A stretch of 64,000 nucleotides of DNA from Pinus tabuliformis (taxonomy: Eukaryota > Streptophyta > Pinopsida > Pinales > Pinaceae), in contig CM062808.1 in the NCBI GenBank assembly GCA_031772625.1, positions 140,470,605 through 140,534,604 of the forward strand, given 5' to 3'. Position numbers and translations under genes: made by a program. How positions within the stretch are numbered: position 1 is the stretch's first letter; each line of letters starts with the position of its first letter. The notes under the pieces were generated by a model. It searched no databases. It saw only the letters and a program-made list of their open reading frames with translations, and was not told where the DNA came from. Of the stretch, positions 42,296-52,900 are shown piece by piece.

Positions 42296-43038
42296 GACTT
42301 CCTTGCTCACAAACACTTTCTCATTCGATGTTTTTTTTCCTTTGGATTTTGAAAACATGACATAATGATTTCGAAATTAGGATGGGAGGGTTTTATATGA
42401 ACTCCATTCGATTTTTGCTTTTGAAAAACCCACTTTTCTAATGTCTATTTGTCTTTTTTAATACTCTATTTTTCATGATTGCTTTCCTTTGCTCTTGTAG
42501 GTGGATTGGTGCTCAAGATGACTTGATTTTTGTAGTGGTAGGTGCTTGGAAACATCACAAGATTCTTAGGAGCAACTAGGAACCAATATTACATATGAAA
42601 AAAAAAAATTACATCATAAATGAAGATAAAAACAAAATACTCTATTTTCACCTCAAAACATGTTTTGCAATGAGGACTACATTAGGCTTTCAAAATGATA
42701 AATTATGGCTTTACCAATCATTATTGGCCTCCTCATGTCCTTGCTGATCGTTATTGGCATGTAATTATTGGATTTGACCATGGTGGGACCCTAAAACCTA
42801 ATGAGAGCAAACCTTAAGACCTAATCAAATAAATTGCAAAGTGAACATGAGCCATGACTGAAATATATGAAAGAGGATCAGCAAGTATAGATCATGAGGG
42901 AAAAATTTGAAGAAAACCCTACCATTAGTGAATCCATGACCTAATGGAATGCAAACTCATTAGTATGGGACTCCTACTATGAAATGCAAAAGAGCAGATT
43001 TTGATCACGATGGCAGTGTGAAGACACTGACACTAACA

Positions 43039-43043
43039 CCACA
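43039..43043. repeat. E7 target-site duplication, right copy
   Basis: CCACA, identical to 32078-32082. Confidence 0.9.
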
Positions 43044-43480
43044 CAGTACCTACCTTCACATGAGATATACTTTATATAATGGTAGCTAATTTCATTCCAT
43101 GGATATGGTAGGCTTTCTCTTCTCACTCCATTTTTTTCTTCCATGGCCTCCTCTCCTTCTAAAAAGAACTCCTTATTTGCAGTTTGGCTATTTCCCTTAT
43201 CCTCCTTTCTCCAAGTCACTCCTAAGGGAAGTGTGGTAATTTTGACTGTGATTTCAGGGGTGAGATCTATGGAAAGGCCTTTCACCACAACAATGGCATG
43301 GGTCCTAGTTAGTGGAATGAGGGAGAGATCAAAATCTTTGGTTGCTTCATCATCATACCCACTCAATTTCTCACATCCAATTGTGCCTTGTGAATATCTA
43401 TGGCATAGGAGGGTGCTGATGAATCCTCACTGTGTTGATGGGTTCCCTTTTATTAAATCCCCCTGTCATTTTCTCTGATG
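43044..43480 (-). pseudogene. E5b 3' ORF, N-terminal part
   Basis: The minus-strand frame contains GCEKLSGYDDEATKDFDLSL, THAIVVVKGLSIDLTPEI, TLPLGVTW and YHYIKYISCEGRYC, up to the E7 insertion. The frame continues at 32077 when one CCACA is kept. The TPEI...LP...W and CEGR...Y-YH...LP-YFL spacing resembles the E7 U3 ORF (TISPAIISEATRIPN...CEGRFSRLY-YH...NLPYFLF). One TGA lies upstream, near 43437. The likely start was near or above 43480; no clear ATG is chosen. Role unknown. Confidence 0.6.
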
Positions 43481-44450
43481 GATGGAACTTTGTATAGGCT
43501 TTCTACCAAATTTAATGAATGAGGAATTTTAAATGAAAATATTATGTATACAATTCCCTTATGCTGCAATCATTTTCAACAAACTAGAAGGTTTTTTATA
43601 TTCTTTTCACTTGGAAAAATGTGAGGAGATATAGAACCTACCTCCCTATGACTGCTTGATGAAGCCAACCTCTATTTTTCCCTTTTATATCTACTCACTG
43701 CCATTCCTGTAGGTGTTGGAATGTATCTTGTAGGATCCTTTAGGATTTCCTGTAGGATCATGTAGGTGGTCCTACCCAGGAAAAAAATAAATTCTTCCTT
43801 TCCTATAGACTACTTGAGGGCCGAAAGCAACTTTGCTAGTGTGTAGCCTCGAGAATGCGAATTCTTCTATTCATGGGGATCAACATTTATTTCCTCATAT
43901 GGGTGATTTGAGTGAGGCGGTGTGCTGGCAGCCGATGTATGAATATCTATTTTTGGACCGTTGGTCCCACTACCACATCATCATTCTCCTCACCTCGTAA
44001 TCAACTCCCACTTCAAGCATCTGTAACTTAACCACTTTCGAGCTCATCTCTTCTTTTCCTTGACTTGACTGTTGCCACGTGTGTAAGGACTAACTGATTT
44101 CTCCTCATTGACTAAATGAAGGTGGTCAAGTTAACTAACCACCTTTCATTTATAAACCAACTCTTTCACAACTTTTACATGTTTGATCATATGATGATAA
44201 CAAGAGAGTGAAAGTGAGATACTTACATGTGGTGATAATGCCTTGATGCTCTTTGTTGAAGAATGAAGTCTTTGTTGTGTGTTTGCTGCATGTGCTTTTA
44301 TCCCTTTTTTTATTGTCCTCTGATGGTTTTATTTGATGTGTAGGTACTAGGATGGTGATGATGATGATCTTGATGCTACTATTAAGCTCTGGAGGAGCTT
44401 CTTCTACCTCTAGATCTCCATGCTTGAAGCTGACTACAACTTGTTATTTT
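43481..44450 (-). other. E5b non-coding region upstream of the 3' ORF
   Basis: AT-rich; holds a cluster of GTAGGAT/ATCCTAC words (43717-43775) and a GATGATGAT run near 44354. No supported gene. Confidence 0.5.
44446..44450. repeat. E8 target-site duplication, left copy
   Basis: ATTTT, identical to 50677-50681. Confidence 0.85.
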
Positions 44451-44899
44451 TGTTAGGATATTCCAACACATAGGAAATAGTTAAGTATAACTTGGTCTAG
44501 TGTAGAGTTAGGTAAAGTGTGTTTTTTTACTATGTACTTTTGTAACTTACAACCCAACGATCATGATATGTTCTAGACAGTAAGTGATTCGTTGGTTCAT
44601 TCTCTCCTTGGTATTACCAACACTTGATCCATTGCTTAACACCCAATTGGTCCATGATCTCTATTTAAATAGCATGGAGTGTCATTTGTAGGGTGACCGT
44701 TAATGAGAGAAGCTTATGTAAATTTTCTTTCTTTTATTAATAAATTTCCTAAAGTGGCTGCATTGGCTCAGGCTGTGGACTGTTTCCCTCTTTAAGGGTT
44801 TTAACCATGTCAAGAATACTAGTGTATTGGTCCATGATCTGTTTGTGAGTGGTGTCCTTTGATGTTCTATCTGAGGAACTTACCCTATAAATTCCTACA
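44451..44899 (+). repeat. E8 5' LTR
   Basis: Starts TGTTAGGATATTCC, ends ATTCCTACA. TATA-like CTATTTAAATAGC at 44661-44673; AATAAA near 44739. Confidence 0.92.
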
Positions 44900-44915
44900 T
44901 GGTATTAGAGCTATC
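44900..44915 (+). other. E8 primer-binding site
   Basis: TGGTATTAGAGCTATC, the initiator tRNA-Met type (usual TGGTATCAGAGC) with one transition, directly after the LTR. Confidence 0.85.
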
Positions 44916-46075
44916 TGAGGGCTGGATCCATTGGTGATCCAAATCCGAAGTCGATACAACTGCACCTGATTGTCATTTCCTAGATCTACTGTTTTTTACT
45001 TCTTTCGGGTTGGGAGGACTAGTCTATTGTGTTAGGAGCATCTGTTCCAGTGAGGAACCCCTTTCGTTTCACGTGAAAAGGTTTCCGATAGCCCTAGCTA
45101 CGCAATTTTTAAGATCTGGAGGTATACAGTCTTTATTTGCAGTTTTAGTTATTTATCTCTGTATTTATTTCGATTTATTTATCCCTCTATTTTTTATTAC
45201 CAGATCTATACCTTTCATTTATACATATGCTCTTTACCCAACGACTCTTTGTGATCTGGACAAATCAGAGATAGAAAGGAAATATTTTTCTCATGTGTAT
45301 GCTCCTTTCTCCCACGCTTTAGTGTGATCTCGGAAAATCAAAAACATTGAGAAAAATATTTAGTTTCCAGCGAAAGCTAACTTCAAGCCATAAGGTTTGG
45401 TTTTTTTTGTATGTCCATGTTGGGTTGTGTGGTTTTTTTTTGTAGGAAAAAAGGTCTTTTTCAAGTAGGCACACGCCCCAAAGCTTCAGTGACAAAAAAA
45501 AAACCCTTCATCTCTTCAAAAAATTACTAACCTTTTAAATTAGCTCACTTGGTCCAAAGTTACTTTAAGAGAATAGACGTCTTGAGTTCAAGTCTTTCTT
45601 TTTGTTGAGTTAATTTAAAAAAAAACACATGTAACTTATGTTTTAAAGTTACTTTATGTAAAAGTGTTCTCACCCATTATAAAAAGTGAGTCACTTATAA
45701 TTATAAAGTCTCTTTATCTTTTATTTAAGTTACAATTTAGTGGGTAGCTCATAAAGTAGCATTGTAAAAATGACTTTCACTTATTTATAAAAGTAGGTCA
45801 CATAATTTTTTTTATTTTTTTTAAGTGAGCTAATTAAATTAAGTTTGGAAAAGACGGGGGGGGGGGGTTGGTGGGGTTTTAAAATATAACATTATCATTC
45901 ACTTCCACACATTCACGCACTTCATCAACATCTTCAACAACTTTTCTTCAAAAAGCCATAACTTCATCCGAAAGTCGTTTTGAGAGCAGTTTTTTCTTAA
46001 TCTGCCTAACTTTTCACGATCTTTCCATTGAAACACTTAGTTTAAGCATCTACAACATCAGTTTTTGTTAAAATA
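44916..46075 (+). other. E8 leader with a small foldback/SINE-like insert
   Basis: 1.2 kb of AT-rich leader without a supported ORF. Contains the 45538-45835 insert and a run of 12 G at 45856-45867. Confidence 0.5.
45538..45835 (+). repeat. Short interspersed element, SINE- or MITE-like
   Basis: About 298 bp bounded by inverted 13-mers AATTAGCTCACTT / AAGTGAGCTAATT. The left end also carries a pol III A-box-like TAGCTCACTTGG (45541-45552) and B-box-like GTTCAAGTC (45586-45594), 45 bp apart. Rich in AT, with AGTTACTTTA-type internal words. Terminal inverted repeats favour a MITE; the A and B boxes favour a tRNA-derived SINE. No clear TSD. Confidence 0.45.
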
Positions 46076-46919
46076 TAAAATCCATGCCAAGTTATTCTTG
46101 ACAACACCAACTACTTCCAATGGTGGTTGTACATTGTGGATTTACTTAGAAGTAAGGGTATTTAGAGAATAGCCTTGGGCCAAGAAACTAAACCTAAAGA
46201 TGAAGATAAGGTAGCCCAATGGGAAAATAGGCAAGATTAAGCATGTGGGTTGATATATATGACTATTTCTCCAGAACTTAGATCCCATAATGAAGAACTT
46301 GATACCCCTAATGAAGCAATGAAACATCTCACAAAAATTTTGGAATTAAAAATGATATTAGAGCCCATCAACTTGAAAATGAGTTGCTTACACTGGACCC
46401 CAATAGTTTTTCTTCCATTGAATGTTTTTTGTCCAAGTTCAAGACCCTTAGACTTCCCTTGAAAGGTGTTAAGGTTAAGAAAGAATACGGTAGCCTTATC
46501 TATTCCATTCTTACTAAGTTGGGACCAACATACTCTTTGTTTGTTTCCACCTTCCATTCTACTAGAGAAGCCTTTATTTCTCAAAGACAAGACTACAAGT
46601 CCTCCTCTTTTGATGCCTTTTGTGATTCTTTAATAAGAGAACAAGAAAAACTCTTACATATTGGTCTTCTTAATCTTGGAAACTCTTTAAGAAAGCCTTA
46701 GCCACCCAGCAACAACCAAATTCAAAGAATACTAAGAAGTAGTATCCTGAAAAGAATGGTCGTAAACCAAACAAGAGTCCTAAGAAATTTGATTTTCAAA
46801 ATAAAAAATCAATTCAACAAAATGAGAAGACAAACAAAAACAAAGGGAAGAAGACTGATAGACATTGCAACTTTTGTAATTGAGATGGCCACTTCAAATC
46901 CAAATTCTTTAAGAAGATG
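46076..46919 (+). pseudogene. E8 Gag
   Basis: Copia-type Gag, frames broken. Recognisable: LDNTNYFQWWLYIVDLL, YMTISPELRSHNEELDTPNE, SLIYSILTKLGPTYSLFVST and a degenerate zinc knuckle with HCNFCN-stop-DGHFKSKF near 46863-46905 (last Cys replaced by Phe, a TGA in the middle). At least four stops and one frame change. It would form the capsid shell and bind RNA. Confidence 0.75.
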
Positions 46920-47297
46920 GAAGCCTTAGAAGAAGAAATGAAGAATCATAACATCCATTTGGAGCACTCTTCAACTTCAATTTCATCTTTAGGAATAACG
47001 CTTTATGCATGTGGTTGTCAAGCATCTCGGTCTGTTTATGCACTAAATGTATCTTCTTCTTCTCCTTCTCATGAGTGCCTCAATGATTCTGGAGCTTCTC
47101 ATCACATGGCCAAAAACAAAGCCATGTTTTCTTATTTAAATGACTGTAACACCAAAAATATATATGTTGGTGATGATAGATATCTTAGTGTTGTAGGGAC
47201 TGGAACTATTCATCTAGACAATGGTCAATTTAATGATGTACTATGTGTTCCAACCTTATCTTGCAACCTTCTATCTGTATATCACATAACTCATTAA
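46917..47297 (+). pseudogene. E8 protease
   Basis: Copia aspartic protease with the catalytic block LNDSGASHHMAKN, followed by VGDDRYLSVVGTGTI and VLCVPTLSCNLLSV, the usual end of this domain. The active-site DSG is intact. The frame stops at TAA 47295 where the family usually has Gln (CAA to TAA). Confidence 0.85.
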
Positions 47298-47441
47298 GGT
47301 GAAGGTAAAACCACTGAATTTTCACCTCACGATGTTGTAATTAAGGACCTAAGAGATCCTAGACAGATTTTAGCTAATGGCATTATTGATGATTCTAAAA
47401 GGTTATATAAGTTTAACAACTTTGGGTCATCAACACTTCCC

Positions 47442-48323
47442 TTGATATTTGTTGCTCCTAATGATGAAGTGAGCAAAATTTGGCTTGAGCAATTTGGTCA
47501 CTTAAACTATCGCTCCTTCCAAACTCTATGTAAAGAAAATATGGTGATAGGTCTTCCTATGGTATCTTGTAGAGATGGTGTTTGTTTTGGATGTGTACTC
47601 GGAAAACATCATCGGGATGATTTTGAAAAACATGACTCTTGGCATGCCTCAGCCCCTTTACAACTTGTGCATAGTGATTTATGTGGTCCACTTCTAGTTG
47701 TTTCATTCTCTAGCTACAAGTACTTCTTAACTTTCATTGATGATTTCTCTAGACACACTTGGTTATACTTCTTAAAACTCAAGAGTGAAGTATTTAACAT
47801 GTTCTTGGTATTTAAGGCCTTTGTTGAGAAACAAACTGGACATCAAATTGTTAAGCTAAGATCTGATAATGGCAAAGAATATGTTAACAAAAAATTCATC
47901 AACTTTTGCACTGAGCATGGAATTAAAATGCAACATACCGTTCCATATACTCCACAACAAAATGGTTTAGATGAAAGGAAGAATCACACCTTAAAGGAAA
48001 TGACTAATTGTATGCTTCAATCTAAAGGGCTTAATCTTAATTTTTGGGCAGAAGAAATTAACTATGAAAATTATATAGTAAATCATACTCCTACTAAGGT
48101 TTTAAATAATATCACTCCAGAAGAAGCCTGGAGCTCAATTAAACATGATGTAAGCCACTTTCGTGTTTCTGGAAGTGAAACATGGGCCCATATTCCAGAT
48201 GAGAAACATAAATCTTTAGAACATAGAGTGAAAAATGTATTTTTGTTGGATATTCTGCAGATGTCAAATGATATAGACTTATTCCACTTAAGTCCAAAAA
48301 TGTTATCATTAGAAGAGATGTAA
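47442..48323 (+). pseudogene. E8 integrase
   Basis: Longest open stretch of E8 (293 codons). HHCC zinc finger: HLNYRSFQTLCK...CFGCVLGK. Catalytic DD35E: D in LVHSDLCGP, D in KLRSDNGKEY, E in NGLDERKNHTL. The C-terminal GSETWAHIPDEKHKSLEHR is the copia integrase tail. A frame shift follows near 48240, and stops separate it from RT. Catalytic residues are intact. Confidence 0.88.
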
Positions 48324-48571
48324 AGTTTTCTAAAAATATATCAGCCTACGAGCCTAGTTCGACTGATGTGCCACCTCTCTCTATCCCTTCTACTTCTGAA
48401 AACATTTCTTGTTGAGATGATGACAACGAGGATGACAATCCTCCCCCACCTTCTCAAGATCCTCCTTCAATTCCTCAACTTCCAAAATGGGTCCTTGCTA
48501 CTCGGGATGCAGCAGGTTATCTTGCAGGTGATTCTACATATCAATGACATACACGTTCTCAGTTCGATAGA

Positions 48572-49582
48572 GTGTCTTCTTTACTGCCTCAAGATTCAAC
48601 AAATCATGATCTTGACACCTTTGCAGAAGCTTCAGGACATCCAGATTGGGATGCAACTATGAATGAAGAATATCTTTCATTATTAGCAAATGATACATGG
48701 GATCTTGTTCCTCTTCCAAATGGAAGAAAACTTGTTAGATGTAAATGGGTTTATAGAACCAAGTTTGGACTAGATGGAAACGTTAATAAACATAAAGCTC
48801 GTCCTGCTGCTAAGGGCTTTTCACAAGTTGAAGGCATTCACTATACTGAAACCTTCTCCCATGTTGCCAAAATGAACTCTATTTGCCTTGTTCTTTCCCT
48901 TGCTGCCTCTTTCAAATGGAAAGTCCATCAGATGGATGTTAAATCTGTCTTCTTGCATGGGGACTTTCATGAAGAAATCTATATGGAACAACCTCCTGGC
49001 TTTATACAAATAGACTCTAGCCTTGTCTGTAGGCTTAAGAAATCCCTTTATGGTCTCAAGTAAGCCCCTCGGACTTGGTATGACAAAATGGATAGCTTTA
49101 TTTTAGATACTGACTTTTTTAGGTGTCATTCTGACAATACTATCTACACCAAGAAAGTGGGTAAGTCTCTTATCATTATTGTTCTTTATGTTGATGATAT
49201 TATCCTTACTGGTAGTGATCCCAAACTTATAAACCATATGAAGTTCAGTCTTAAAAAGAAGTTTGAAATGAAAAAATTAGGACACTTGCATTATTTTCTT
49301 GGTCTTCAAGTCTTGCAATCCAAGGAAGGTATTTCCCTTTCTTAGTCCAAGTATTATTATGATCTTCTACACCACTTTCACATGGAAGATTGTAAGCTAG
49401 CCCCTTCTCCCTTTCAGTCTGGAGACAAACTTTTAGTCACTTGTACTTCCCTTGAAGTTGATGCTACCTTATATCGTCAGTTTGTAGGAACACTTTTGTA
49501 TCTGACCCATACCCGTCCTAACCTTTCCTTTGCTATTGGCCTTATTTCTCGGTTTATGCAAAACCCCCATGAAATTCATTAG
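48572..49582 (+). pseudogene. E8 reverse transcriptase
   Basis: Three open pieces (48572-49063, 49088-49345, 49382-49582) in a copia RT. Motifs: WDLVPLPNGRKLVRCKWVYR, KGFSQVEGIHYTETFSHVAK, VHQMDVKSVFLHGDFHEEIY, SLYGLK-stop-APRTWYDKM, IIVLYVDDIILTG (catalytic YVDD), HYFLGLQVLQSKEGISLS and TRPNLSFAIGLISRFM. TAA at 49061 replaces the invariant Gln of YGLKQAPR, TAG near 49343 replaces Gln, and TAG near 49580 replaces Trp; all are C-to-T or G-to-A changes. Confidence 0.9.
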
Positions 49583-49663
49583 AAAGCAGCTAAAGGAATA
49601 CTTTGTTATGTTCGAGGTATAATTTAGTTTGGGATTCATTACAGTGTAGAAGAATCTCATCTA

Positions 49664-50146
49664 TTGGTTGGTTTAACTGATTCCGATTGGGATGGTGACC
49701 CTGATGATCAGAAGTCTACTATAGGTTATGTGTTCACTCTTGCTTCTGGACCTATTACATGGGATTGTAAGAAACAAAGTGAAATTTCTCTTTCTTCAGT
49801 AGAAGCAGAGTATCGTGATGCCATAGAAGCTAGTAAGGAAGCCCTGTGGCTTCGTCAGATCCTATCAAAGTTTGGCTTTCAGCAACAGCATCCGACTACA
49901 CTTTTGTGTGATAATCAAAGTTCCATTAAACTATGGAAATATCCAGCCCAACATCATCTCAGCAAACACATTCAACTACACATGGACTTCATCGGAAAGC
50001 TCATTCATGACCATGTTCTTGAAGTGCAATATTTTTCAACTGATGATCAAGTAGCAGAGATCTTTACAAAGGCTCTCATAGAGGTGAAGTTTACTAAACT
50101 TCAATTTATGATTGGAGTTCAAGAAGTTGTCACTAAGGGGGGATAG
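49664..50146 (+). pseudogene. E8 RNase H
   Basis: 160 open codons with VGLTDSDWDGDPDDQKSTIG, EISLSSVEAEYRDAIEASKE, TTLLCDNQSSIKLWKYPAQH and STDDQVAEIFTKAL, the standard end of a copia polyprotein; catalytic D, E and D positions are present. Ends at TAG 50144 just before the PPT. Confidence 0.9.
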
Positions 50147-50218
50147 GTCCTAATGCCTCCTTCCTTATCCTATTATGTCATATTTGTACATCCTCCAATC
50201 CTATCCCAAGTTGTTCTT

Positions 50219-50227
50219 AAGGGGGGA
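50219..50227 (+). other. E8 polypurine tract
   Basis: AAGGGGGGA adjoining the 3' LTR. Confidence 0.85.
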
Positions 50228-50676
50228 TGTTAGGATATTCCGACACATAGGAAATAGTTAAGTACAACTTAATCTAGTGTAGAGTTAGGTAAAATGTGTT
50301 TCTTTACTATGTACTTTTGTAACTTACAATTGGATGGTCACGATATGTTCTAGACATTAAGTGATCTGATGGTTCATTCTCTCATCGATATTATCGACAC
50401 TTGATCCATGGCTTAATGCCCAATTGGTCCATGATCTCTATTTAAAGCGAATGGAGGGTCATTTGTAGGGTGACCATTCATGAGACAATCTTATGTAAAT
50501 TTTCTTTCTTTTATTAATAAATTGCCTGAAGTGGTTGTGTTGGCTCGGGCCATGGATTGTTTCCCTCTTTGAGGGTTTTAACCATGTCAATAATTCTTGT
50601 GTATTGATCTATGATCTATTTGTGAGTGGTGTGCTTTGGTGTTCTATCTGAGGAACTTAACTTGTAAATTCCTACA
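50228..50676 (+). repeat. E8 3' LTR
   Basis: 449 bp with the same ends as 44451-44899; TSD ATTTT follows (50677-50681). Confidence 0.92.
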
Positions 50677-50681
50677 ATTTT

Positions 50682-51583
50682 TGTTTTGTGGGATAGGTTG
50701 CTATAGGATTTCCTAGATGATGTCTTGTAGCTTCTTGTCCCTCAAAAATTTTAATCATTTTCCACTACTGGAGCCTAAGGATGGTTGGCATGGGCGGAGG
50801 AGGGGTCTAGGGATTTGTGAATGAGGAAAATAGCTTTCATGTTTTCTCCCCTTGCTCTCTATCTTCATCGTCTTTGTGTTTTTTTATTCAAAAACTATAA
50901 TTTTTCTTTGAAAACTGTAATTGTTTTTTGAAACTGATTTTTTGATGAATGCAGGGGTGATCATGGTGGAGAGAGGTATGGTGATGAGATGGTGAAGTAT
51001 AAGTTTATTTTTTTGACATGGGAAGGTCATCCCCTTGCTCTAGGGTTACTTCCTTTAGGATTCCCAAACCACTGTAATTCCTACAAGATCATCTTGTAGG
51101 TTTTCATGGAATCCTATAGGTTTACAAGGAATCCTATAGAAAACACAGAACCATTGAAAATTGAGGTAAATGAGTGGAAAAATGGAGGGAATGATGGAAT
51201 GATGAAGGATAATGAATGGACAAAACAAAAAACATGGGCTGGATAGGTCCCTTTTGATTCTCTCTTGTTGATCTGGTCCTCCTCCTACTGACCTCCAAAC
51301 AATATTTTCAAAGTTTTCTTTTCTCTTTTGTTTTTTTTTTTGAAAGCAACTAGTCTGCCTCCAAGAGGTTTTCATCCTAGCTACTTTCCCTTGGTGCCTC
51401 AAAAGAGGTTTTCACCCAGAGATCCTTTTATCTCTGTTTTTTTTTTCGTTTTGACACCATTGGGTCACCTCAAGAGGTTTTCAACCTAACAATGGGACTC
51501 AGGTGCCTCATGGAGGCTTTCACATGAGTCTCCTTGTTTTTCTCTTTATTTATTTATTATTTATTTTCTTTTTTTTTTCTTTA
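50682..51583 (-). other. E5b non-coding region after integrase
   Basis: Four related units with CCTC-(A)AAGAGG-TTTTCA-CC at 51357-51377, 51395-51417, 51464-51486 and 51503-51524, each partly palindromic, plus GTAGGAT-type words at 50697-50732 and 51089-51142. No supported ORF. Confidence 0.55.
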
Positions 51584-52900
51584 TCAGTGACTTAATGAGG
51601 TAGGAGCTGAGACTTGCTCCACCACCATCATTGTTTTGCTAATACCATCAATGAACTCTCTCTTGGACAATGGCCTCTTGTAAACCTTCAATATGTGCCC
51701 ATTAACAAGTAAAGGAATGGCCTTTGCATCTATGGTTATAATATGCACTGAACCATTAGCATGACATTTCTCTAAGACATAAGGCCCTAACCATCTAGTC
51801 CTTAACTTGCCCTTAAAGTATTTATATCTAGAATCATATAACAAAGCCCAATCAACTTCTTGAAATTGTTTATCCTTGATGTTCTTGTCATGCCAAATCC
51901 TCCTCTGAATTTGAGTCACCTTTGGTTGCAGGAAGGCCTACATTATAAACTCATCTCACCTATTCAGCTGGAGCAATGTCTCTTTTTGTACGCTGGTGAT
52001 ATCTAGATCTAGTTGGGCTACCATCCTCAATGTATTGTACTCAAATTCAATGGAAAACAGGGCCTTCTTCCCATATACCAACTCATAGGGTGTGAATCCA
52101 GTGGTTGTCTTCCAGGTGGTATTGTAGGCCCAAGTGGCCTCAACTAATCTATTTGCCCAATATTTTTTGCTACTGCTAACCACTTTGGTCAGAATTCCCT
52201 CCAACGCTCCATTGGTCACCTCCACTTTCCCATTAGCTTATGGGTGATGGAGAGTGGAGGTTCTATGCTTGATCTTGTGTTGGCTTAACAAGTCTTCAAT
52301 CATGTTGGATGTAAACTAGTTGCCTTGATTAGTGACCAGTTCTCTAGGATACCCAAACTTGTAAAATACATTTTCCCTTAAGAACTTAGCCACTTTGTCC
52401 TTTGGTTCTGCCTTGATTGCCTCGGTTTTAGCCCAGTTGGTCAACTAATCAGTGCATATACTTTTTTCTTGGAGGGAGAGTCAATAGTTCCAATGAAATC
52501 CATGCCCCACTTGTCAAATGGCTCGAAAGTCACTTGAGGTTGCAGAGGCATTTAATCCCTTAGAGTAGGCTTTCCCATCCTTTGGCACTGATCACACTAA
52601 CTAGTATACCTTCTCACATCCTGATGAAGAGTGGGCCAATAATAACCAGCTTGTAACACCTTGAATGTTGTCCTCTTAGCTGCAAAGTGACCTCCATAAG
52701 GCCCATCATGATAGGTCAGAAGGATGTCAAAGACTTCCTCCTCCCTGAAACATCTTCTCAGAATTTGATCTCGGCCTAGTTTGAAGAGGTTTTCCTGAAT
52801 CCAAGTGAATGGGGCGTTCTTCCTGATAATCTTGCTTTTCTCTTTGGAGGACAAATTTGGTGGGAAATATGCAGACACTAAGTAGTTTGCTATGTCAACA
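51584..52900 (-). pseudogene. E5b integrase
   Basis: Decayed gypsy/Athila-type integrase. N-terminal zinc finger: YHDGPYGGHFAAKRTTFKVL ... CDQC (52590-52878, with a TAG just before CDQC). Catalytic core start WGMDFIGTIDSPSKKKY near 52470-52520 with many stops. Then the end of the core WANRLVEATWAYNTTWKTTT, FTPYELVYGKKALFSIEFE (51956-52225), and the C-terminal domain RTRWLGPYVLEKCHANGSVH...VNGHILKVYKR (51584-51919). No chromodomain is visible. Inactive. Confidence 0.85.

Larger units (their letters stand above)
32083..43038 (-). mobile_element. E7: non-autonomous element with 4.4 kb ORF-bearing LTRs
   Basis: Two direct repeats of 4381 and 4378 bp flank only 2.2 kb of internal sequence. Outer ends are TGTTATCAC (32083) and ACTAACA (43038), with TSD CCACA on both sides. 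The internal region encodes a decayed gag and an acidic spacer; protease, RT and integrase are absent. Each LTR carries a U3 ORF with its own TATA box. About 80% of the element is LTR. The 5' LTR lacks its last 13 bp and the PBS, a post-insertion or founder deletion. It is inserted into the E5b 3' ORF. Confidence 0.85.
38661..43038 (-). repeat. E7 5' LTR (right), missing its last 13 bp
   Basis: Colinear with 32096-36463 and high in identity by eye. The first plus-strand bases TGTTATCACCTAG are absent and the sequence joins gag directly. Contains the U3 ORF copy (40077-41702), its TATA box and the GC-rich motif array (42113-42295). Confidence 0.85.
44451..50676 (+). mobile_element. E8: complete Ty1/copia retrotransposon, 6.2 kb, inactive
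   Basis: Two 449-bp LTRs (TGTTAGGATATTCC...TTCCTACA, about 88-90% identical by eye), TSD ATTTT, PBS 44900-44915, PPT 50219-50227 and polyprotein order Gag-PR-INT-RT-RNH, diagnostic of Ty1/copia. It lies in the opposite orientation to its host E5b. Stops throughout pol make it inactive. Confidence 0.95.

Noticed and set aside
42155-42358. 67-codon minus-strand frame
   Set aside because: Same GC-rich array region; the corresponding left-LTR frame is broken.
22810-43480. Calling the E5b 3' ORF an envelope gene
   Set aside because: No signal peptide, transmembrane segment or furin-like site visible; the coiled coil alone is not enough.
45856-45867. Run of 12 G as a functional G-quadruplex
   Set aside because: A single homopolymer run; could be a sequencing or slippage feature, and no other G-runs nearby support a designed structure.
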